From Scenedesmus sp. ARA3 (Eukaryota; Chlorophyta; Chlorophyceae; Sphaeropleales; Scenedesmaceae), in the NCBI GenBank assembly GCA_004335835.1, contig RWJK01001960.1, positions 1 through 64,000 on the forward strand: a stretch of DNA of 64,000 nt, read 5' to 3'. Below, piece by piece: positions 59,168 through 64,000 of the stretch. Position numbers and translations under genes: made by a program. Numbering within the stretch: position 1 is the first letter of the stretch; the number at the start of each line of letters is the position of its first letter. The notes below the pieces were generated by a model. It was not told where the DNA came from and did no database searches. It was given only the letters and a program-made list of their open reading frames with translations.

Positions 59168-59586
59168 GTACTCACCTGGCTCTGGTGCTGGCTCTGGTGC
59201 TGGCGCAGGCTCCGCCGCCGGTGCACGCTCCTTGGCTGCTGCTACTGCTGCTGCTGGGGCGGGGGCTGCACACAGCACACATAGCAACGTCAGCTGAACG
59301 GCGGCTGTTGCAGCTTGGCGACGCAGTCACAGATGAGCGAATTCCACCAGCTTACAGCTACACCCCACTACAGCATGCAGGTATCTGTTGGTCAACCCTT
59401 CTAAGCACAGCAACAAACCGTGTGGACGTTGAAGATGGCACACTAACACAGGTATAAATTCAAAAGCATGCAATAAAAGCAAGAGGGCCTCACCAGGTGC
59501 TGGCACCTCCGCAACTGGTGCGGGCTCAGGGACTGGCTCCGGCACTGGCTTGGGCGCTGCGGGTTAGGGGACATGCATAGGTGCGC

Positions 59587-59637
<51 letters not shown>

Positions 59638-61346
59638 TGACATGTTCAGGTGAGTTATAGGCGTTTGTGTGCGCAGCCTGTTCTGGAAGAGAAGGACTTT
59701 TGGACTTTTGGAAGAGGAAGGAGCAAGAAGCTGTAGAGTTTGCTACATCGTTGCCACAGTAATGAACTCCTATCACAGCAGCCTCAACAAAGAGGGAGGA
59801 TTTGGGTGGTGGCTGATCAAAAAGAGGGATGATAAATGATGGTGCAAATCGCCTTTGTCAACTTGTCTGCTTGCAGCGATGCAGGCATGCACATATGTGT
59901 TTTCTGGGCATGCAACACATGGGGCCACCAGTGAACCTTACCAGGTGCAGGGGCAGGGGCAGCGGCAGGTGCAGGGGCAGGCTGTGGTGCTGGCTCGGGT
60001 GCTGGTTCAGGTGCTGGTGCTGGCTCCGGCGCTGGCGCCTCAACCACAGGCGCTGCAGCGCGGAACGCAAACAACCAGCCATCATGCATTGCACTCATAT
60101 GCTTGTACCAAGCATGTCTGTTGAAGGAGGGATGGTGAGAGAGGCCTTCAAAAGCAGCAACGACTAGTCTAAGTGCAGCAGGGACTAGTCTACAGGCAGC
60201 AATGTCAGTCTGAAAAGCAACAAAAAGTAGTCTACAAGCAGTTGTGATTAGTCTAAGTGCAGCAACAGCTAGTCTACGATGCATCTGGTGGTATGTGATG
60301 TGGTGTAGGATGCAGTGACATCATACTGTACCTGCCGCGGGCTTGGGCGCGGGCTCAGGCTCTGGTGCTGGCGCCTCGACAACAGGCACTGCAACAGATG
60401 GTGTTATGCCGTGAGCATTGCACACAAGTAGAGTTTGCGGCAACTGGTCTATAGGCAACAATGTCTATTGCAAAATCAACATAAACCAAATCTACAAGCA
60501 GCGTAAGATGGTCTACAAGCAGCATAGACTAGTCTACAAGCAGCATAGACCAGTCTACAAGCAGCATGGACTAGTCTACAAAGCAGCATCAACTAGTCTA
60601 CAAGCAGTGTGGTTGTTGGGGCATCCCTCTGCACGCTGACAGCGGAGCATTGCATTGTACCTGGCGCTGGTTCAGGTGCTGGCTCTGGTGCTGGCTCAGG
60701 AATAGGTGCTGGCTCAGGTACAGGCGCTGGCTCAGGTGCTGGTTCAGGCACAGGCGCTGGCTCAGGTACAGGTGCTGGCTCAGGCACAGGCGCTGGCTCA
60801 GGTGCTGGCTCAGGCGCTGGCTCTGGTACAAGGGCGGGCTCTGGTGCTGGCTCTGGTGCTGGCTCTGGTGCTGGCTCGGGTGCTGGTTCAGGCGCTGGTG
60901 CCTCAACCACAGGCGGGGGTGGGGCCGGCTTGGCAACTGCCCCCAACATAATCAGGAGCGGGTTCACATAGCAAGCAGCCAGATTCCCAGCAGCACGAAT
61001 AACAGTTTCAACCTCCATATGCAGCTGAAGCTGGGGTGGGCCAGCAACCAGATGACGCCGCAACAGCAAGAGCGGAGGAGGGACTTGGGTGGTGGCTAGC
61101 CTACTCTAGTCTACCTAAAAACTAATCAAAGAGGAGCAACAACAAAGTATAGCTTGACACGTGGTTGGGTTCAAAATTCGAAGGCATATCTGGCGTCTAT
61201 CTCACCTGGTGCGGGTGCTGGTGCTGGTGCAGGAGCTGGGGCAGCTGCAGCAGGCAGCAGCAACAAGGCAGCAAGCAGCGCAGACAGGCACTGCTAAGGG
61301 ACATGGTAGTTTCATGCCCATGATGTGCAGGGTGATCAGTGCATCA

Positions 61347-61379
<33 letters not shown>

Positions 61380-63948
61380 TGCTGCTGGCACGTCATGTCC
61401 TGCCAACAGCAGCGGAGCGCAGCGCAAACATGACTGCAGGCACACCACATCTGAACCCCAGACAGCGACAGCAGCAGCCCATCGCTTACCCAGCGACTGG
61501 CCCTTGAACACGCAGCTGGCACACCACACACCATGAGAGCAGCTAGCCACACCGCAATAATGAACGCACAGCCAGTGAGCAGTGATGGCGTTGTTGCTAT
61601 GGCTGGCTTTTTTTGATTATTTTGGTAACTTCATGGTGAAGAGCCACCACTGCATTGTGGCAGGTTTGACTTACCCAGTGACTGGCCCTGGAACACGCAG
61701 CTGGCGCCTGTGCCGTCATCATAGCCCCACAGCCGACCCAGCTTGTCGGGCAGTGCATTTGTAGCTGTCAGCTTGTAGCTGCAGGGAGGGGCCTCCTCGT
61801 AGGCGGGGGGAGGCGGCGCTGCAAACAGAAAAGCAGACAGACAAGAAGTAAGGTACGACTTTTGTTGTGATTTGCCAGAGCAGTGCATTGGTGGCGGTCA
61901 ACTTGTAGGAGCAGGGAGGAGCCTCCTCGTAGGCGGGGGGAGGGGGTGCTGCGGGCAGCAAAGCATACACACAAGTAGGGCAGATTGAGAAGTGATCTTG
62001 TAGCTGCACAGGGGAGCGTCCTCGTATGCAGGCGCAGACGGCGCGGAGGGCAGATGAACAGGCAGCAGGGCAGCGCAGTGTTTTGTTACATTGGGCCCAG
62101 CTTGTCGGGCAGAGCATTGGTGGCAGTGACCTTGTAGCCGCAGGGCGGGGCCCCCTCGTAGGCAGGCGGAGGAGCATCTGCAGTTGAAAAGGCAGCGGGG
62201 CAGAGCAGTGTGTTTTGTTATTTTGGGCCCAGCTTGTCGGGCAGTGCATTGGTGGCCGTCAGCTTGTAGCTGCAAGGAGGCGCCTCTTCATAGGCGGGCG
62301 GAGGGGGAGCTGCGGGCGTTTGAACAGGCAGCGAGGCAGCCGGAGGTATTCGTTGCATCTGACGCTGTTTGAAGGTGCTTGCTGTTGTTAAGCGCTTCCT
62401 GGCGCGTTGCATTGCAGCACGGTGAAGCAGAAGCCCCCTTCATGCAGTGAATCACATCTTGCGCCACCGCACCAAAACAGCAGCAGGACTCCGGTCTCAA
62501 ACGTTGAAAGCCGCCTTAAACGCACAGCAGCAGTTGCCGCCTCACCTGCAGCGACCTTGAAGGCGCAGCTGTCCCCAGTGGCCGAGTTGTAGCCCCACGC
62601 CCTGCCCAGCTTGCAACACACACATTGCTCCCTGCTTATAACCTGGATGCAGCTGAACCTACATGATGCACTTTTTCTGCATCCTGCACTGCGCACTGGA
62701 CTCTACCCAGCACACACGCTTCAGACACACCACGCACCGCCACCATCAAGCCATAATGAAAAGTCAGACACCAGCTCAGCGTCTGTGCAGCAGCCGCCTC
62801 ACCTGCAGCGACCTTGAAGGCGCAGCTGTCCCCAGTGGCTGAGTTGTAGCCCCACGCCCTGCCCAGCTTATCACTTTTGAAGTTCTTATCAGTCTTGGGG
62901 TATGAGCAGCTAGGGGCAGCCGCCCAGCTGTCAAAATCCTTAGCAGCAGCTGTGGCCTCGGCCTCGGCATCAGCCTCTGCAGCAGCAGCAGCAGCAGCAG
63001 CAGCAGTGCGTGAGCGAAGAATTGTTGTACAGACCGGGTGCTGCTGATGCGGGTGGCTGCAGCACAGGCGTCGGGAACTGTTCGAGGTGACAAGTTGTCG
63101 GTCTTTGCTGCAGCTACACGCATCACCGCTGCTGTCACCTTCTGCAATGGGTGCTGCAGGCATGCACAAACTGCGGGTTCTGGATGCTGCAGAAACAAAT
63201 TGACCAGGTCAAAACAAAACCGCAGCAGCACACCTGTTTCAGTCTTTGCAGCTGGCTTGGGTGCTGGCGCTGGCTTCACAACTGCTGGTGCTGGCTTCAC
63301 AACCACTGGCGCTGGCTCGGGCTCGGGCTCTGGTGCTGGCTCTGGTGCCGGCTCAGGTGCTGGCTCTGCTGCTGGCTCCTCAGCCACAGGCTCTGCTGGC
63401 TTCGCTGGTGCTGGCTCTACACTCGCAGCAGCAGCAGCAGCAGCAGCAGAAACAGGGAAGGCATAGTGTGAGCACATATGGAAGATTTGTAACAGTTATG
63501 TTATATAACATTTGTGTTATAAATAGTTACAGTTGCGTTTTGCTGGCACATGTTCACAGTGTGCAGCGATAGCGCAGCCCCTGCATGCACAGCTGCGCGG
63601 TGCACTGTGGTCAACCTAGTGTACGTTGCAAGCCTCATAATATCAGCAGTTAGAAATTGACAGTGCAAAAGTATCGGCCCCTGCGGGGACAGCTGCAGGA
63701 CTCACCTGGCTTCTTAGGTGCAGCTGCTGGCTTAGCTGCTGCTGGCGCAGCCTCCTTGGCTACTGCTGCCGGCTTTGCTGCTGGCTTAGCAGGCGCTTCC
63801 TTTTGTTCTTCAGGTGGCGGTGGTGGAGGCATGTTGAGCACTGTGGTGCTGTTGAATGCGATTTGTTTGACAGGTACCCCTGTGATGTTGGCAAGGGCTG
63901 CTGCTGTCTTTGCTGCAAACTTCTTGTTGTAGGTGTCCTGGTCGATTC
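57483..63948 (-). CDS. Pro/Ala/Glu-rich single-pass surface protein (5' end outside window)
   Basis: Twelve exons are visible, the first starting at an acceptor at 63948: 63948-63706, 63416-63234, 62976-62803, 61818-61675, 61244-61206, 60936-60661, 60388-60332, 60052-59942, 59556-59494, 59265-59176, 58945-58039 and 57714-57483. All internal junctions are phase 1 except the last (phase 2). Order: a small domain ([20 protein letters not shown]), PAKPAEP and PAPEPAPEP linkers, and a Cys/Trp module in two versions ([20 protein letters not shown] ... SCAFK and [20 protein letters not shown] ... SCVFQ). Six more PEPAP exons follow, then a second domain after [11 protein letters not shown]. Next are the membrane span [20 protein letters not shown] and a basic cytosolic tail. 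It is probably a cell-wall or extracellular-matrix-linked membrane protein. The family is not recognised; hydroxyproline glycosylation of the PAP linkers is likely but unproven. Confidence 0.78.
58039..58945 (-). other. Surface-protein exon with C-terminal domain and membrane span
   Basis: This largest exon (about 302 codons) starts in [16 protein letters not shown] linker. It then has [16 protein letters not shown] and a domain with [20 protein letters not shown] and [13 protein letters not shown] Ser-rich stalk, the membrane span and [20 protein letters not shown] follow. An in-frame TGA at 58037-58035 lies just past a good GTGAGT donor; splicing to 57714 restores [17 protein letters not shown] in phase. 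An unspliced transcript would end 77 residues earlier. Confidence 0.75.
59575..59640 (+). repeat. (CAG)n tract in a surface-protein intron
   Basis: About sixteen CAG units (CTG on the coding strand) near the 5' splice side of the 59494-59942 gap. Similar tracts lie at 59137-59166, 61347-61388 and 62977-63006. Confidence 0.9.
60110..60612 (+). repeat. ACTAGTCTACAAGCAGC direct-repeat clusters
   Basis: Two clusters (about 60140-60285 and 60430-60610) consist of a ~21-base unit, consensus GACTAGTCTACAAGCAGCATA, repeated roughly five and eight times. They flank the tiny exon 60388-60332 in two surface-protein introns. A further CTAGTCTAC lies near 61095-61115. Confidence 0.85.
61480..61512 (-). 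repeat. 3'-end copy of the Cys/Trp module exon
   Basis: ASCVF(K)GQSLG followed by a GTAAGC donor lies downstream of the full module exon (61818-61675). Confidence 0.85.
61877..62312 (-). repeat. Four 5'-end copies of the Cys/Trp module exon
   Basis: Copies start near 62310, 62175, 62060 and 61951. All begin (A)[19 protein letters not shown] after a GCAG acceptor and then break off (twice at ...KLGP followed by TAA or TGTAACAAAAC). Only the 61818-61675 copy continues through [11 protein letters not shown] to a donor. Without the junction-copy pattern elsewhere these would look like five alternative modules. Confidence 0.88.
62536..62612 (-). repeat. 3'-end copy of the SCAFK module exon
   Basis: [20 protein letters not shown] and its GTGAGG donor are repeated almost exactly, downstream of the full exon (62976-62803). 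Confidence 0.92.
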
Positions 63949-64000
63949 CTGCAAGCGGCAACGCGGCATGCATGTGGTGGAGCTGCTGCTGCAGGTGCGT

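Noticed and set aside
60430..60610. Regular ~21-base repeats that resemble a CRISPR array
   Set aside because: There are no unique spacers of constant length, no cas genes, and the setting is an intron of a eukaryotic gene.
61877..62312. Four extra Cys/Trp module exons as alternative exons
   Set aside because: Each lacks the 3' half and a donor, and two run into stops. They fit the 5'-end junction-copy pattern, so I list them as decayed copies.

Overview
The window is nuclear DNA of a flagellated green alga. It is probably chlorophycean (Chlamydomonadales-like, in the range of Haematococcus or its relatives), but the species cannot be named from sequence alone. The evidence is GT-AG introns in almost every gene, dense CAG/CTG tracts, an intraflagellar-transport gene (IFT81), an octatricopeptide-repeat/RAP organelle RNA protein of the type expanded in Chlorophyceae, RKLLQ-type secreted proteins, and TGTAA motifs downstream of stop codons. 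A 50-base N gap (34851-34900) lies inside a CTG tract.

Layout, left to right: the end of an unidentified minus-strand gene (1-782); a complete 17-exon glutaminyl-tRNA synthetase, + (1592-14630); an FkbM-family methyltransferase, + (15609-21249), whose last intron appears to hold an armadillo-repeat gene (19624-20787); IFT81, 17 exons, - (21882-28998); a small KEOPS Pcc1-like gene, + (29967-30820), head-to-head with IFT81; a 10-exon DASS-family dicarboxylate transporter, + (31850-37509); glycine-cleavage H protein, + (39246-41711); a small longin/zeta-COP-like adaptor subunit, - (43655-45438); an OPR/RAP protein, - (46332-50367), head-to-head with an INSIG-like membrane protein, + (50855-52124); a secreted protein of five RKLLQTGGR repeats, + (53348-54693); and a Pro-Ala-Glu-rich single-pass surface protein, -, running off the right edge (57483-63948). 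I built the exon models by hand. Codon phases agree across every junction, except FkbM exon 1 to 2 and the unknown 5' ends of the armadillo gene and the two edge genes.

The genes are ordinary single functions and do not form an operon or pathway. Translation (QARS, Pcc1), cilia (IFT81), glycine metabolism (H protein), membrane transport and trafficking, organelle RNA control, and the cell surface are all represented.

The most unusual signal is architectural. Nearly every gene carries decayed partial copies of its own exons in its introns, and these follow one polarity rule. Copies upstream of an exon hold the intron tail plus the 5' part of that exon. Copies downstream hold the 3' part of the exon plus the intron head. 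This looks like the residue of many short tandem duplications across splice junctions. Other points of interest are the tandem-repeat secreted protein, a long 90-nt-arm fold-back at 43051-43233, and an all-phase-1 exon-module surface protein.
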